The notes below the pieces were generated by a model, which saw only the letters and a list, made by a program, of their open reading frames with translations, had not been told where the DNA came from and did no database searches. Position numbers and translations under genes: made by a program. Source: Yoonia vestfoldensis (GTDB lineage Bacteria; Pseudomonadota; Alphaproteobacteria; Rhodobacterales; Rhodobacteraceae). Taken from it: a stretch of DNA of 64,000 bases. The stretch lies in contig NZ_CP021431.1 in assembly GCF_002158905.1 (NCBI RefSeq), positions 2,605,001 through 2,669,000 on the forward strand. The letters run 5' to 3'. Positions 26,770 to 36,623 of this stretch are shown one piece after another; within the stretch, counting starts at the first letter, position 1; the number at the start of each line of letters is the position of its first letter.

Positions 26770-29700
26770 ATGCCGATGGAAAAGACCTTCAACGCCGCCG
26801 AGGCCGAAGCCCGCCTTTACAAGATGTGGGAAGAGGCTGGCGCCTTCAAAGCCGGGGCCAATGCCAGCCGGGATGACACCTTTTGCATCATGCTGCCGCC
26901 GCCCAATGTGACAGGGCATCTGCATGTGGGTCACGCCTTTAACCACACGCTGATGGATATCCTGACGCGCTGGAAACGGATGCAGGGGTTCGACACGCTG
27001 TGGCAGCCCGGGCTGGACCATGCGGGCATCGCCACGCAGTTGATGGTGGAAAAGGAACTGGCCGCCACAGGCCAGCCCAAGCGGGTCGAGATGGGCCGCG
27101 AGGCGTTTTTGCAAAAGGTCTGGGAGTGGAAAGGCGACAAAGGCGGCGTCATCGAACAACAAGCACGGCGCTTGGGCGACAGCATGGATTGGTCACGCTC
27201 GGCCTTTACCATGTCAGGCGCGGAATCAGCGCCTGCCAGCGAACCTGCGGGCAATTTCCACGATGCCGTGATCCGCGTTTTTGTGGATATGTACAACAAG
27301 GGCCTGATCTATCGCGGCAAACGTCTGGTGAACTGGGACCCGCATTTCGAAACCGCGATTTCCGACCTCGAGGTCGAGAATATCGAGGTCGACGGCCATA
27401 TGTGGCATTTCAAATACCCGCTGGCCGGTGGCGAGACCTATGAATATGTCGAGAAAGACGAGGACGGCAACGTCACTCTGCGCGAAATCCGCGATTACAT
27501 TTCCATCGCCACGACGCGGCCCGAAACCATGCTGGGCGATGGCGCGGTCGCCGTCCACAAGGATGATCCCCGCTATGCGCCCATCGTGGGCAAGCTGTGC
27601 GAAATCCCCGTGGGGCCGAAAGAACACCGCCGGTTGATCCCAATCATCACCGATCCTTATCCTGATCCGACTTTTGGCTCTGGCGCGGTCAAGATCACCG
27701 GCGCGCATGATTTCAACGATTACGAGGTCGCCAAGCGCAACAATATCCCGATGTATGCGCTGATGGACACGCGCGGCGCGATGCGCGCCGACGGGCGGCC
27801 CTATGCCGAAGAAGCGGCGATTGCGCAGGCCATCGCCAATGGTGAACAGGATTTCGACGAGGCGATGATCGCCGCAATGAACCTTGTCCCCGACGCCTAT
27901 CGCGGGCTGGACCGGTTCGAGGCCCGCGCGCGCGTGGTGGCGGATGTCACGGCAGAGGGGTTGGCCGTCATGATCCCCGCCCCGGCCCCCGAGCCGGGGC
28001 CTCAGCCCGAGGCAGACGCAGAGGTCCCGGATCAAGTCCGGGACACGCCCGACATGATCCCCTTGGTCGAAGCCAAAAAGATCATGCAGCCATTCGGCGA
28101 CCGGTCAAAAGTTGTGATCGAACCGATGCTGACCGACCAATGGTTCGTGGACACCGCCAAAATCGTCGGCCCCGCGCTGGATGCGGTCAAGCAGGGCCGC
28201 ACGAAAATCATCCCTGAATCGGGCGAAAAGGTCTATTACCACTGGCTGGAAAACATCGAGCCTTGGTGCATCTCGCGCCAGCTCTGGTGGGGGCATCAAA
28301 TCCCGGTCTGGTATGGCCTTGATCTGGGTGTCGATAACGAAAGCAACCCGTCCGGCACGCTTGATGAAACCGAACTTCTCGGGCTCCTGCTCGACGGCAT
28401 GGTCCACCGCGGCACCGTCATGCATTGCGGCACCGATCTGGATGCGGTGAAAGACGCTTTCACCTTCGACAATGCCGATCTGCCCAGCCCGTTGAGCCAT
28501 GCAACACTCGTCGAAGTCGCGGATAAAGCCGAAGCCATCGACCGTTTCGCCGCAGGGCTTGCCGATTACAACGTCACGCAAGACCCGACCAAACTGGTCT
28601 TCCCCGTCTGGCGCGACCCCGATGTGCTCGACACCTGGTTCTCCTCGGGGCTCTGGCCTTTCGGCACGCTGGGCTGGCCCAATGACGATCCCGCGATGAA
28701 ATATTTCCCCGGTGACGTGCTGATCACGGGCCAAGACATCCTGTTCTTCTGGGTCGCGCGGATGATGATGATGTCACAGGCCGTGCTGGACCAGGACCCG
28801 TTCCACACGATCTACCTGCACCAGCTTGTCCGCGACGCCAAAGGCGAAAAGATGTCCAAGACCAAGGGCAATGTCATCGACCCGCTCGACATGATCGACC
28901 AATATGGCGCCGATGCGCTGCGGTTCTCCAATGCGCAGATGGCGGCCATCGGCGGCGTGCTGAAAATCTCTGAAGACCGGATCAAGGGCTACCGGAACTT
29001 CGGCACCAAGCTCTGGAACGCCTTCAGCTTTGCCGATCATTACGCCATCCCCTATCCGGGCGATCCGGCACGGCCCACCGCCACCCTGACGCTGAACAAA
29101 TGGATCATCGGCGAAACAGGGCGCCTGCGCGAAACCGTGGATGCCGCCCTGCAGGCCTATCGGTTCAACGATGCGGCGGATGCGCTTTATGCCTTCACCT
29201 GGGGCAAGGTCTGCGACTGGTATCTGGAATTCTCCAAACCGATCCTGCAGGGCGAGGATGCCGCCGCAAAACTGGAAACCGAACAGACCCTGCGCTGGGT
29301 GCTGGACCAATGCCTGATCCTGCTGCACCCGATCATGCCCTTCATCACCGAAGAACTTTGGGGTCTGGCCGACAATCGCGCCAAGATGCTCTGCCACGCC
29401 GACTGGCCGACCTATGGCAGCGAATTGGTGGACACCGACGCCGACCGCGAAATGAACTGGGTGATCGGGCTGATCGACAACACCCGTTCGGCGCGCGCGC
29501 AGGTCCATGTGCCCGCAGGCGCGCAGGTGCCGCTGCTGGTCACGGGGCTGGATGCCAAAGGGCAATCCGCCTGGGACAATAACGCCGCGCTGATCCAACG
29601 CCTTGCACGGATCGACAGCCTGACCCATGTGGATGCTTTCCCCAAAGGCTGCGTCACCATCCCGATGGAAGGCGGCACTTTCGGGCTACCCCTCGCAGGG

Positions 29701-29916
29701 CTGATCGACGTGGCCGCCGAAATCGCGCGGCTGGAAAAGACATCCCAGAAACTCGCCAAGGAACTGGGCGGCCTGCGCGGACGGCTGAACAACCCCGCCT
29801 TCGTGGCCTCCGCCCCCGATGACGTGGTGGCCGAGGCCCGCGCCAATCTCGCCCTGCGCGAAAACGAAGACAGCCAGATCAAGGCCGCCATCGCGCGACT
29901 ACAGGAACTTGGCTAA
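26770..29916 (+). CDS. valS: Valyl-tRNA synthetase
   Basis: 1048-residue class I synthetase. It has a HIGH-type motif HVGH ([14 protein letters not shown], residues 43-56), the editing domain with [15 protein letters not shown], and a KMSKS-type EKMSKTKGN near residue 694. The tRNA-binding domain comes next, and a C-terminal coiled coil starts near residue 980 ([21 protein letters not shown]). It is longer than the roughly 950 residues of E. coli ValS. Part of the excess is residues about 400-430, a proline/acid-rich loop encoded by two tandem palindromes and inserted just before the conserved [19 protein letters not shown] terminator follows the gene. Confidence 0.97.
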   Translation: MPMEKTFNAAEAEARLYKMWEEAGAFKAGANASRDDTFCIMLPPPNVTGHLHVGHAFNHTLMDILTRWKRMQGFDTLWQPGLDHAGIATQLMVEKELAATGQPKRVEMGREAFLQKVWEWKGDKGGVIEQQARRLGDSMDWSRSAFTMSGAESAPASEPAGNFHDAVIRVFVDMYNKGLIYRGKRLVNWDPHFETAISDLEVENIEVDGHMWHFKYPLAGGETYEYVEKDEDGNVTLREIRDYISIATTRPETMLGDGAVAVHKDDPRYAPIVGKLCEIPVGPKEHRRLIPIITDPYPDPTFGSGAVKITGAHDFNDYEVAKRNNIPMYALMDTRGAMRADGRPYAEEAAIAQAIANGEQDFDEAMIAAMNLVPDAYRGLDRFEARARVVADVTAEGLAVMIPAPAPEPGPQPEADAEVPDQVRDTPDMIPLVEAKKIMQPFGDRSKVVIEPMLTDQWFVDTAKIVGPALDAVKQGRTKIIPESGEKVYYHWLENIEPWCISRQLWWGHQIPVWYGLDLGVDNESNPSGTLDETELLGLLLDGMVHRGTVMHCGTDLDAVKDAFTFDNADLPSPLSHATLVEVADKAEAIDRFAAGLADYNVTQDPTKLVFPVWRDPDVLDTWFSSGLWPFGTLGWPNDDPAMKYFPGDVLITGQDILFFWVARMMMMSQAVLDQDPFHTIYLHQLVRDAKGEKMSKTKGNVIDPLDMIDQYGADALRFSNAQMAAIGGVLKISEDRIKGYRNFGTKLWNAFSFADHYAIPYPGDPARPTATLTLNKWIIGETGRLRETVDAALQAYRFNDAADALYAFTWGKVCDWYLEFSKPILQGEDAAAKLETEQTLRWVLDQCLILLHPIMPFITEELWGLADNRAKMLCHADWPTYGSELVDTDADREMNWVIGLIDNTRSARAQVHVPAGAQVPLLVTGLDAKGQSAWDNNAALIQRLARIDSLTHVDAFPKGCVTIPMEGGTFGLPLAGLIDVAAEIARLEKTSQKLAKELGGLRGRLNNPAFVASAPDDVVAEARANLALRENEDSQIKAAIARLQELG
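27979..28044 (+). repeat. Two palindromic elements in frame inside valS
   Basis: GCCCCGGC-N6-GCCGGGGC (27979-28000) and GTCCCGGA-TCAAG-TCCGGGAC (28024-28044) are perfect 8-bp-stem hairpins, translated as part of [20 protein letters not shown] and VRDTP. The second is closely related to the intergenic palindromes at about 19993-20050. The encoded stretch forms an extra loop and keeps the frame. Confidence 0.75.
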
Positions 29917-29923
29917 ATCAACG

Positions 29924-29956
29924 GGGGGCCATCCGCTTGGCCCCCACTTCTTTTTT
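29924..29956 (+). terminator. Intrinsic terminator of valS
   Basis: GGGGGCC-N8-GGCCCCC (7-bp stem) followed by ACTTCTTTTTT. The T-tract is the start of a type A repeat (29947-29969), so the repeat here doubles as the terminator tail. Confidence 0.75.
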
Positions 29957-29969
29957 CCAAAAATACTCC
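29947..29969 (+). repeat. Type A dispersed repeat
   Basis: CTTCTTTTTTCCAAAAATA followed by CTCC, identical in its core to copies at 1728, 19964 and 55094. It sits between valS and the aminotransferase gene. Confidence 0.75.
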
Positions 29970-29997
29970 CCGCGCGGAGCGCATAAAAGTTGTCGCA

Positions 29998-31107
29998 ATG
30001 ACCCATCCCCGCCTGACCCCGCTTGCCGCCACCCTGCCCGCCACGGTCCCCTTCGTCGGGCCAGAGGCGCAGGAACGCGCGCGCGGGCAGGTCTTCACCG
30101 CGCGGCTCGGGGCCAATGAAAGCGCCTTTGGCCCCTCGCCCCGCGCCATTGCCGCCATGCAACAGGCCGCGACCGAGGTCTGGATGTATGGCGATCCCGA
30201 AAGCCATGACCTGCGCACAGCCCTTGCCGCCCATCACGGCGTCAGCCTCGCCAATATCATGGTGGGCGAAGGGATCGACGGGCTTTTGGGCCTGCTGGTG
30301 CGGCTTTACATCGGTGCAGGTGACGGGGCGGTCACCTCGGACGGGGCCTATCCGACCTTCAATTACCATGTCGCGGGCTTCGGCGGTGTGCTGCATAAAC
30401 TGCCCTACAAGGGCGACCACGAAGACCCCGCAGCCCTGGTCGCCAAGGCGCATGAAACAGGCGCGAAACTGGTCTATATCGCGAACCCCGACAATCCGAT
30501 GGGCAGCTGGCACGCCGGGCCTGTCATCGCAGATATGGCAGCAAACCTGCCCGCCGATTGCCTGCTGCTTTTGGACGAGGCCTATATCGACCTTGCCCCC
30601 GAGGGCACCGCCCCCGATATCGCGGTGGACACGCCCAACGTGATCCGCCTGCGCACCTTTTCCAAAGGGCACGGGATGGCAGGGGCGCGGGTCGGCTATG
30701 CGATCGGCGCGGCAGAGATGATCGCAGGCTTCAACAAGGTGCGCAACCATTTCGGCATGTGCCGGATATCCCAGGCAGGCGCGCTGGCGGCCCTGCAGGA
30801 CAAGGCCTGGATCGACCATATCCGCGCATCCACCGCCGCATCGCGCGCCGAGATCGGGCGCATCGCCGCAGCGCATGGGCTAAGCGCCCTGCCCTCGGCC
30901 ACCAATTTCGTCACCATCGACTGCGGCGGCGACGGTGCCTTTGCGCGCGCGGTGCTGACAGCGCTGGTCGCAGAGGGGATTTTCGTGCGGATGCCCTTTG
31001 TCGCGCCGCAAGACCGCTGCATCCGGGTCAGCTGCGGCACGCCGGATCAGATCGCCGCTTTCGCACAAAGCCTGCCCCGCGCCCTGCAACAGGCGAAAGC
31101 AGGCTAA
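29998..31107 (+). CDS. Class I/II pyridoxal-phosphate aminotransferase (HisC-like)
   Basis: 369-residue fold-type I aminotransferase. The N-terminal ARLGANESAFGPSPRA matches the substrate-arm region of HisC-like enzymes. NPDNPMGSW, DEAYIDLAPEG and the PLP lysine in RTFSKGHGMAGARVGYA follow in order, with a C-terminal CIRVSCGT arginine. HisC-like paralogues use histidinol-phosphate or aromatic amino acids. Without his genes nearby I leave the substrate open. Start ATG is at 29998, right after the valS terminator and repeat. Confidence 0.88.
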   Translation: MTHPRLTPLAATLPATVPFVGPEAQERARGQVFTARLGANESAFGPSPRAIAAMQQAATEVWMYGDPESHDLRTALAAHHGVSLANIMVGEGIDGLLGLLVRLYIGAGDGAVTSDGAYPTFNYHVAGFGGVLHKLPYKGDHEDPAALVAKAHETGAKLVYIANPDNPMGSWHAGPVIADMAANLPADCLLLLDEAYIDLAPEGTAPDIAVDTPNVIRLRTFSKGHGMAGARVGYAIGAAEMIAGFNKVRNHFGMCRISQAGALAALQDKAWIDHIRASTAASRAEIGRIAAAHGLSALPSATNFVTIDCGGDGAFARAVLTALVAEGIFVRMPFVAPQDRCIRVSCGTPDQIAAFAQSLPRALQQAKAG

Positions 31108-31148
31108 ACCGCCCCCTTGGCCGGGGCGGGGCGATCTGCCGCAACGGG

Positions 31149-32327
31149 TCAGGCGGTGGCAATCACGCTGGATGCAGCCTCCAATGCGCCGCGCCCATGC
31201 GGGATATCCAGCGCCTTCAGCCCCGCATCAATCGTGCCCAGCGCGCCCATGATCATATGGGCGTTCACATGCCCCATGTGACCGATGCGGAAATAGCCAT
31301 CCGCAGGCACGCGCCCCAGCCCGATCCCCAGCGTCAACCCGCAACGATGCTCGCACCAATGGCGCAGCTTATCACCCCAAGGCGACCCGATCCCCGCCGA
31401 TGTCACCGCATGCGAGCGATGCGCAGGCTGCGCGACATTCATCTGCAGCGGGCCATCCGCCGCCCAGTGATCACACGCGGCCCAGATGGTGCGGGCCAGC
31501 GTGGCATGGCGCGCAAAGACATTGTCCAGCCCTTCGGCCAAGATGATATCAAGCGCTGCGCGCAGACCATAAAGATGATGCGTCGGTGCCGTGCCATTGA
31601 AATATTGGTGAAAGAGCTCTGGCGCAGCGCGCGGGCGCCAATCCCAATACCGGGTCACACAATCGCCGCGCGCGGCATCGGCCTTGGCGTTGAACCAGAC
31701 AAAACTGATGCCCGCAGGCGTCATCAACCCTTTTTGGCAACCCGCAACCATGACATCGACGCCCCAGGCATCCATCTCGAACCGGTCACAGCCCAGCGAG
31801 GCGATGCAATCGGCAAAAAGCAACGCGGGATGGCCCGCCGCATCCATGGCCGCGCGCAAGGCGGCGATGTCATTCTTGACGCTGGTCGATGTATCGACAT
31901 GCACGGCCAGCACCGCCTTGATGCGATGGCCGGTATCGGCGGCCAGATGCGCGCTGACACGGGCCGGATCGACAGGCGCGTTGATGCCGAAATCCAGCGT
32001 CTCGACATGCACGCCCATCTGTGCGGCCACCTCGCCCCAGCCGATGCAGAACGGGCCGGTGGCCAGCACCAGCACTGTGTCACCGCGCGACACTGTATTG
32101 GCCAATGCGGCCTCCCAAGCGGCATGACCATTGCCGATATAGATCGCGACCTTGGCCGTCTGGGTCATCGCCACGGCCTGCAGATCGGGGATCAGACTGC
32201 GCGTCAGATCATGCAATTCGCCTTCATAGATATTGGGCGAGGCACGATGCATCGCGCGCAAAACCGCGTCGGGCATGACAGAGGGACCGGGGATAGCCAG
32301 ATAGGCCCGACCATTGGAGAGTGACAT
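31149..32327 (-). CDS. Class V aminotransferase, alanine/serine-glyoxylate aminotransferase family
   Basis: 392-residue PLP enzyme. The N-terminal IPGPSVMPDAVLRAMHRASPNIYEGEL is characteristic of the alanine/serine/aspartate-glyoxylate aminotransferase group. The PLP lysine is in AGCQKGLMTPAG, preceded by DCIASLGCDRFEMDAWGVDV. Members transfer an amino group to glyoxylate. BhcA of the beta-hydroxyaspartate cycle belongs to this group, but no other bhc genes are here, so I do not use that name. It is transcribed alone, convergent with the preceding aminotransferase. Confidence 0.85.
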   Translation of the reverse strand: MSLSNGRAYLAIPGPSVMPDAVLRAMHRASPNIYEGELHDLTRSLIPDLQAVAMTQTAKVAIYIGNGHAAWEAALANTVSRGDTVLVLATGPFCIGWGEVAAQMGVHVETLDFGINAPVDPARVSAHLAADTGHRIKAVLAVHVDTSTSVKNDIAALRAAMDAAGHPALLFADCIASLGCDRFEMDAWGVDVMVAGCQKGLMTPAGISFVWFNAKADAARGDCVTRYWDWRPRAAPELFHQYFNGTAPTHHLYGLRAALDIILAEGLDNVFARHATLARTIWAACDHWAADGPLQMNVAQPAHRSHAVTSAGIGSPWGDKLRHWCEHRCGLTLGIGLGRVPADGYFRIGHMGHVNAHMIMGALGTIDAGLKALDIPHGRGALEAASSVIATA

Positions 32328-32499
32328 GAATACGCTTTCTGAAAAGTTGTCCGGCGAACACTAACGCCGCGCCCTGCGGCGTCAACCAGCACCACCTTGC
32401 CCTGCGCCCCCGTTTGCGACTAGACCCAGATAGAGAGCCATCAGCACGGCCATCGCCACAGCCAATTGCCCAGAATTTTCGCAACAAAAGGAAAGTCCC

Positions 32500-33231
32500 A
32501 TGTCTGACCGCATTGTCCTGTCGATCACCGGGGCGGACCGGGTGGCGTTCCTGCAAGGTCTGGTGACCAATGACGTGACCCGCGCCGCAGGCAGCATCAT
32601 CTATACCGCCCTGCTGACGCCGCAAGGCAAATTCATCGCCGATTTCTTCGTGCTGGGGCAGGACGACCGGCTTTTGGTGGATGTGGCGCAAAGCCATGGC
32701 GCAACCTTGCTGCAACGCCTGAGCATGTACCGGCTGCGTGCGGCCGTGCAGATCGCGCAGACAGATCTGGTGGTATCGCGTGGAACCGGTTCCACGCCAC
32801 CGGGCGCTTTGCCCGACCCGCGGCATGCGGCGCTGGGCTGGCGGTTCTATGGCGATAGCGACATCAGCGACCAGACCGATTGGGATGCGATCCGCGTCGC
32901 CCATCTGATCCCCGAAACCGGGATCGAGCTGACAGCCGAAACCTATGTTCTGGAAACCGGGTTCGAGGCGCTGCATGGCGTCGATTTCAAAAAGGGCTGT
33001 TATGTCGGGCAGGAAATCGTCGCGCGGATGAAACACAAGACCGAATTGCGCAAAGGTCTGGCGCGGGTGCGCATCGACGGGACAGCCCGGCCCGGCGATC
33101 CGATCACGGCAGATGGCAAGGATACCGGCGTTTTACACACGATCAGCGGGGATCACGCCATCGCCTATCTGCGGTTCGACCGCGCCACCGGCCCGATGCA
33201 GGCCGGCAGCGCAACGATCACCCTCGCATAG
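32500..33231 (+). CDS. ygfZ: YgfZ/GcvT-domain folate-binding protein
   Basis: 243-residue tetrahydrofolate-binding protein used in iron-sulfur cluster assembly or repair. The hallmark KGCYVGQEI (near residue 166) contains the conserved cysteine, and the N-terminal FLQGLVTNDV segment is typical. The AAAAGGAAAG ribosome-binding site lies just before ATG 32500. It is shorter than E. coli YgfZ (about 326 residues), as is common in alphaproteobacteria. It stands alone between divergent and convergent neighbours; a type B repeat follows. Confidence 0.92.
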   Translation: MSDRIVLSITGADRVAFLQGLVTNDVTRAAGSIIYTALLTPQGKFIADFFVLGQDDRLLVDVAQSHGATLLQRLSMYRLRAAVQIAQTDLVVSRGTGSTPPGALPDPRHAALGWRFYGDSDISDQTDWDAIRVAHLIPETGIELTAETYVLETGFEALHGVDFKKGCYVGQEIVARMKHKTELRKGLARVRIDGTARPGDPITADGKDTGVLHTISGDHAIAYLRFDRATGPMQAGSATITLA

Positions 33232-33241
33232 AAACATCCGG

Positions 33242-33274
33242 CATCTTCCGAGCCTAAATATCCCTGCCAGAGGC
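33242..33274 (+). repeat. Type B dispersed repeat
   Basis: CATCTTCCGAGCCTAAATAT followed by CCCTGCCAGAGGC, 10 bases after the ygfZ stop. It differs from the 53344 copy at only a few positions and fills the gap between the convergent ygfZ and efp genes. Confidence 0.75.
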
Positions 33275-33302
33275 CCAAGGCGCGCAGCGCCGCAGGCAGA
33301 TA

Positions 33303-33866
33303 TCAGGCGCGTTCGACGTATTCGAACAATTCGGTATTGACGACGATATCCTCGTCCTGCCCCACGAAAGGCGGGATCATGACGCGCACACCATTATCCA
33401 ATATCGCAGGCTTAAAGCTGTTGGCCGCGGTCTGGCCTTTGACGACAGGTTCGGTTTCGGCGACCTTGCAGACGACCTTTTGCGGCAGGGTGACGTTCAA
33501 CGCCTCTTCGCCGTAATATTCGATATGCACGACCATGCCGTCTTGCAGGAAAGGCCGGCGGTCGCCCAGAATATCGACCGGCAATGCGATCTGCTCATAG
33601 GTCTCGCTATCCATGAAGGTCAGCATGCCGTCGGTTTCAAACAGGAATTGCTGGTCCTTTTGGTCCAGACGCACGCGCTCGACCTTGTCGGCCGACCGGA
33701 AACGTTCATTCAGCTTGCGCCCGTCACGCAGGTTTTTCAGCTCGACCTGCGCGAATGCGCCGCCCTTGCCGGGCTTGACGTGATCGACTTTCACAGCGCC
33801 CCACAAGGAACCTTCATGTTCCAGCACATTGCCGGGGCGGATTTCGTTACCGTTGATTTTGGGCAT
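33303..33866 (-). CDS. efp: Elongation factor P
   Basis: 187-residue EF-P, which rescues ribosomes stalled at polyproline. Three beta-barrel domains are covered in full: [19 protein letters not shown], the loop [19 protein letters not shown] with the lysine at position 34 that is modified in many bacteria, and the C-terminal [25 protein letters not shown]. ValS with its polyproline-type insert is not itself evidence of dependence. Transcribed alone, away from the DUF6280 gene. Confidence 0.96.
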   Translation of the reverse strand: MPKINGNEIRPGNVLEHEGSLWGAVKVDHVKPGKGGAFAQVELKNLRDGRKLNERFRSADKVERVRLDQKDQQFLFETDGMLTFMDSETYEQIALPVDILGDRRPFLQDGMVVHIEYYGEEALNVTLPQKVVCKVAETEPVVKGQTAANSFKPAILDNGVRVMIPPFVGQDEDIVVNTELFEYVERA

Positions 33867-34086
33867 GGGTCACTTCATGACAGAATGGGGGCCAAGGCTT
33901 GTCTGGCGATCGCCGTCGCCTATATAGAGCCGCAGGCATGCTGGCAAGGTCAGTCAAACGCCGGAACGTCATCGGCCAGATATGCGTCAGACGCATGGCT
34001 GTTATGCAAAAACAAGCCCCCCGAATCGCAACTGACAGTGCATAAGGGCGAGCACGCGGAACCACAAGAGCAAAAAAGGAAGCAAA

Positions 34087-34410
34087 ATGAGAGATTTCGT
34101 CGACGGAACAGCGTTCAACAACGAACAGGGCAACCGTGCCCGCAAGCTTTTTGCTGCCGTCGTACTCGCTGCGCTGGATGACGCGATCGCTGATGACAAG
34201 AAATACGGCAATGGCCCCGAACAGATCGCCCGCTGGGCCCGTTCGCGCGATGGCCGTGAAGTCTTGTCCTGTGCAGGCATCGACCCCAATGAACGTGTGG
34301 TCAACGGCCTGATGGAATTCGTGGGCAAGGGCATCCGCACATCGGTCGCCCTGTCGCGCGAGGAAAGCGAACGTCGCAACGCAGCCGAACAGGAAGCCCG
34401 CGCCGCCTGA
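34087..34410 (+). CDS. DUF6280-type small conserved protein
   Basis: 107-residue, soluble, mostly helical protein beginning MRDFVDGTAFNNEQGNRARKLFAAVVLAALDDAIADDKKYGNG. To my knowledge this very conserved sequence is restricted to Rhodobacterales (DUF6280) and has no known function. AAGGA precedes the ATG by 6-7 bases. A strong hairpin terminator follows, so it is a monocistronic unit. No cysteines beyond one (VLSCAG), and no signal or membrane segment. Confidence 0.85.
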   Translation: MRDFVDGTAFNNEQGNRARKLFAAVVLAALDDAIADDKKYGNGPEQIARWARSRDGREVLSCAGIDPNERVVNGLMEFVGKGIRTSVALSREESERRNAAEQEARAA

Positions 34411-34440
34411 CAGCAGCGCCATTCCAGGACGGTTTGAAAA

Positions 34441-34466
34441 GCGCGATCCCACGGGGTCGCGTTTTT
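34441..34466 (+). terminator. Intrinsic terminator of the DUF6280 gene
   Basis: GCGCGATCCC-AC-GGGGTCGCG forms a stem of about 8 bp (one G-U pair, small loop) followed by TTTTT. It starts 30 bases after the stop codon. Confidence 0.75.
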
Positions 34467-34518
34467 CGTTTGCGGCGGCGCGTCCCATGCGTATCAAGCC
34501 GTAACGAAAGGGCGCGCG

Positions 34519-36003
34519 ATGACCAAGGCGATCATGATACAAGGGGCAGGGTCCAATGTGGGGAAATCCATGTTGGTGGCAGGGATCGCGCGGGCCTGTC
34601 TGCGCCGCGGCCTGTCGGTCGCGCCATTCAAGCCACAGAACATGTCCAACAATGCCGCCGTCACCGCCGATGGCGGCGAGATCGGCCGCGCGCAGGCGCT
34701 CCAGGCGCTGGCCTGTGGGCTGGCCCCGGTCATCGACATGAACCCCGTCTTGCTGAAACCCGAAACCGATATCGGCGCGCAGGTGATCGTGCAGGGCCAG
34801 CGTGTCGGAACCCTGAAGGCCCGCGATTACGGCAAGCACAAGGCGACGCTGCTGCCCGCCGTGCTGGACAGTTTTCACCGGCTGGCGCAGGGCCGCGACC
34901 TGATCATCGTCGAAGGTGCGGGCAGCCCGGCCGAGGTCAATCTGCGCGCCGGTGATATCGCCAATATGGGCTTTGCCGCGGCGGCGGGCGTGCCTGTCGT
35001 GCTGATCGGCGATATCGACCGGGGCGGTGTCATTGCGCAGATGGTGGGCACCCATGCGGTGCTGCCCGGGGATGATCTGGCGCTGATCAAAGGCTATGCG
35101 ATCAACAAGTTTCGCGGCGATCCGACCCTGTTCGCCGACGGGATGGACATCATCACCGCCCGCACCGGCTGGACCCCGCTGGGGATCATCCCCTGGTTCG
35201 CAGAGGCTTGGAAATTGCCGGCCGAGGATGTGATGGACATCAAATCGCGCAAGGGCGGCGCGATCCGCATTGCCGTGCCGCGCCTGAACCGGATTGCCAA
35301 TTTCGACGATCTGGACCCTTTGTCCGGCACCCCCGGCGTCAGCGTCGAGATTATCGAGGCGGGCCGCCCCCTGCCCGCCGATGCCGATCTGGTGATCCTG
35401 CCGGGGTCGAAATCGACCATCGCGGATCTGGCGCATTTCCGCGCCCAAGGCTGGGATATCGACCTTGCCGCCCATATCCGACGCGGCGGGCATGTGCTGG
35501 GGATTTGCGGCGGCTATCAGATGCTGGGCCAGACCATCGCTGACCCCGATGGCATCGAAGGCCCCGCGCGCAGCGTCGCGGGGTTGGGCCATCTGGATGT
35601 GGCCACGGTGATGCAGCCGCAAAAGCGGCTGGCGCTGTCGCAGGCGATCTATCGCGCGACGGGCGACAAAGTCAGCGGCTATGAAATCCACATGGGCGAC
35701 ACCACGGGCCCCGATTGCGCGCGCGCCTGGCTGTCGCTGGACGGGCGCGGCGAAGGGGCGGCCTCAGCCGATGGGCGGGTCATGGGCTGTTACCTGCACG
35801 GGCTGTTCAGCGCCGATGCATTCCGCACGGCCTTTTTTGATCAGCTTGGCAAACCGGTCGCGGCCTATGGCTATGAGGCGCAGGTCGCGGCCACGCTGGA
35901 CGCGCTGGCCGATCATCTCGAACAGCATATGGATCTTGACGCGCTGCTGGCGCTGGCCGGACCTGTGGTCAGTCCAGATCGCGCATCACCAGCACCCGGT
36001 TGA
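34519..36003 (+). CDS. cobQ: Cobyric acid synthase
   Basis: 494-residue amidotransferase of cobalamin synthesis that amidates four carboxyl groups of adenosylcobyrinate a,c-diamide. The N-terminal P-loop-like domain ([30 protein letters not shown]) hydrolyses ATP. The C-terminal type I glutaminase domain has the nucleophile cysteine in [11 protein letters not shown] (near residue 330) and a catalytic histidine in YLHGLF. No other cob gene is in the window. The product is the cofactor of MetH. The last 35 bases overlap the convergent PopZ-like gene. Confidence 0.96.
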   Translation: MTKAIMIQGAGSNVGKSMLVAGIARACLRRGLSVAPFKPQNMSNNAAVTADGGEIGRAQALQALACGLAPVIDMNPVLLKPETDIGAQVIVQGQRVGTLKARDYGKHKATLLPAVLDSFHRLAQGRDLIIVEGAGSPAEVNLRAGDIANMGFAAAAGVPVVLIGDIDRGGVIAQMVGTHAVLPGDDLALIKGYAINKFRGDPTLFADGMDIITARTGWTPLGIIPWFAEAWKLPAEDVMDIKSRKGGAIRIAVPRLNRIANFDDLDPLSGTPGVSVEIIEAGRPLPADADLVILPGSKSTIADLAHFRAQGWDIDLAAHIRRGGHVLGICGGYQMLGQTIADPDGIEGPARSVAGLGHLDVATVMQPQKRLALSQAIYRATGDKVSGYEIHMGDTTGPDCARAWLSLDGRGEGAASADGRVMGCYLHGLFSADAFRTAFFDQLGKPVAAYGYEAQVAATLDALADHLEQHMDLDALLALAGPVVSPDRASPAPG

Positions 36004-36547
36004 TTTCAAGGCGGACCAGTTTGCGCACATTATGCGTGATCCGTTCGCCCATTTCGCCGGCCAGTTCCTCGCGCAGGATACGCTGGACAGCGCTGCGCAG
36101 GGCCGGTTCGTCCAGGGCCAGGGCGGGGGATTGCGCGGCAATATCCGCAGCGATGCGTGTCTCGATCCCCGATTCCGCGATCTGTGACAGCGTATCATCC
36201 TGCGGCAGATCAAATGCGCTGGCCGCCCAAGCGGCCTGATCCATGGTTTCACCACCATCGGGTTCCCAGTCTTCGGCACGGGCCGTGACCGCAACCTCCA
36301 GCTCTGCAACCCTGTCGCCCAGGCTGGGGCTGCCCGGTGTCACCGCGTTCCTGAGCACCAGAACATCGGCAGATGCCGCTGGCGGCTGATGATCCGGTGG
36401 CGCGGGCTGCGCTGCGTCGATCCGCAAGGCAGGCGTCAGGATCAGCCGGCCCTGCGGTGGCATTTTGCGTGCAGGATCGCCGTCCTTGTACGAAACAAGG
36501 TTGCGCACCGACGAGACAAGCTCGTCAATCTCGTCAGATCGCGCCAT
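35969..36547 (-). CDS. PopZ-like (DUF2497-like) candidate polar organising protein
   Basis: 192 residues from ATG 36547, with AAGGA 8 bases ahead; the ATG at 36556 lacks space for a ribosome-binding site. Three parts are visible: an N-terminal helix ([19 protein letters not shown]), a proline/alanine/aspartate-rich disordered middle of about 100 residues, and a C-terminal helical domain ([37 protein letters not shown]). This three-part layout and the position downstream of pcm-tolC resemble PopZ of Caulobacter, which anchors the chromosome origin at the pole. Sequence identity is low, so the assignment is an inference from architecture and gene order. Confidence 0.55.
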   Translation of the reverse strand: MARSDEIDELVSSVRNLVSYKDGDPARKMPPQGRLILTPALRIDAAQPAPPDHQPPAASADVLVLRNAVTPGSPSLGDRVAELEVAVTARAEDWEPDGGETMDQAAWAASAFDLPQDDTLSQIAESGIETRIAADIAAQSPALALDEPALRSAVQRILREELAGEMGERITHNVRKLVRLEINRVLVMRDLD

Positions 36548-36623
36548 ATCCGCCATCCTTATTCCGCGTTTTTCGCAAGTTCACAGCAGTCTAGTCGAAG
36601 GGTCTTTGCAAAACAACCGCGGC

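Noticed and set aside
30558..32324. 588-codon plus-strand frame
   Set aside because: It overlaps the aminotransferase gene in another frame and the class V aminotransferase in antisense. The composition is shadow-like.
31149..32327. BhcA of the beta-hydroxyaspartate cycle
   Set aside because: Family resemblance is present, but the diagnostic neighbours bhcB, bhcC, bhcD and bhcR are absent from the window. Only the family-level name is supported.
33847..35691. 614-codon minus-strand frame
   Set aside because: Antisense to cobQ and the DUF6280 gene, with no family motifs.
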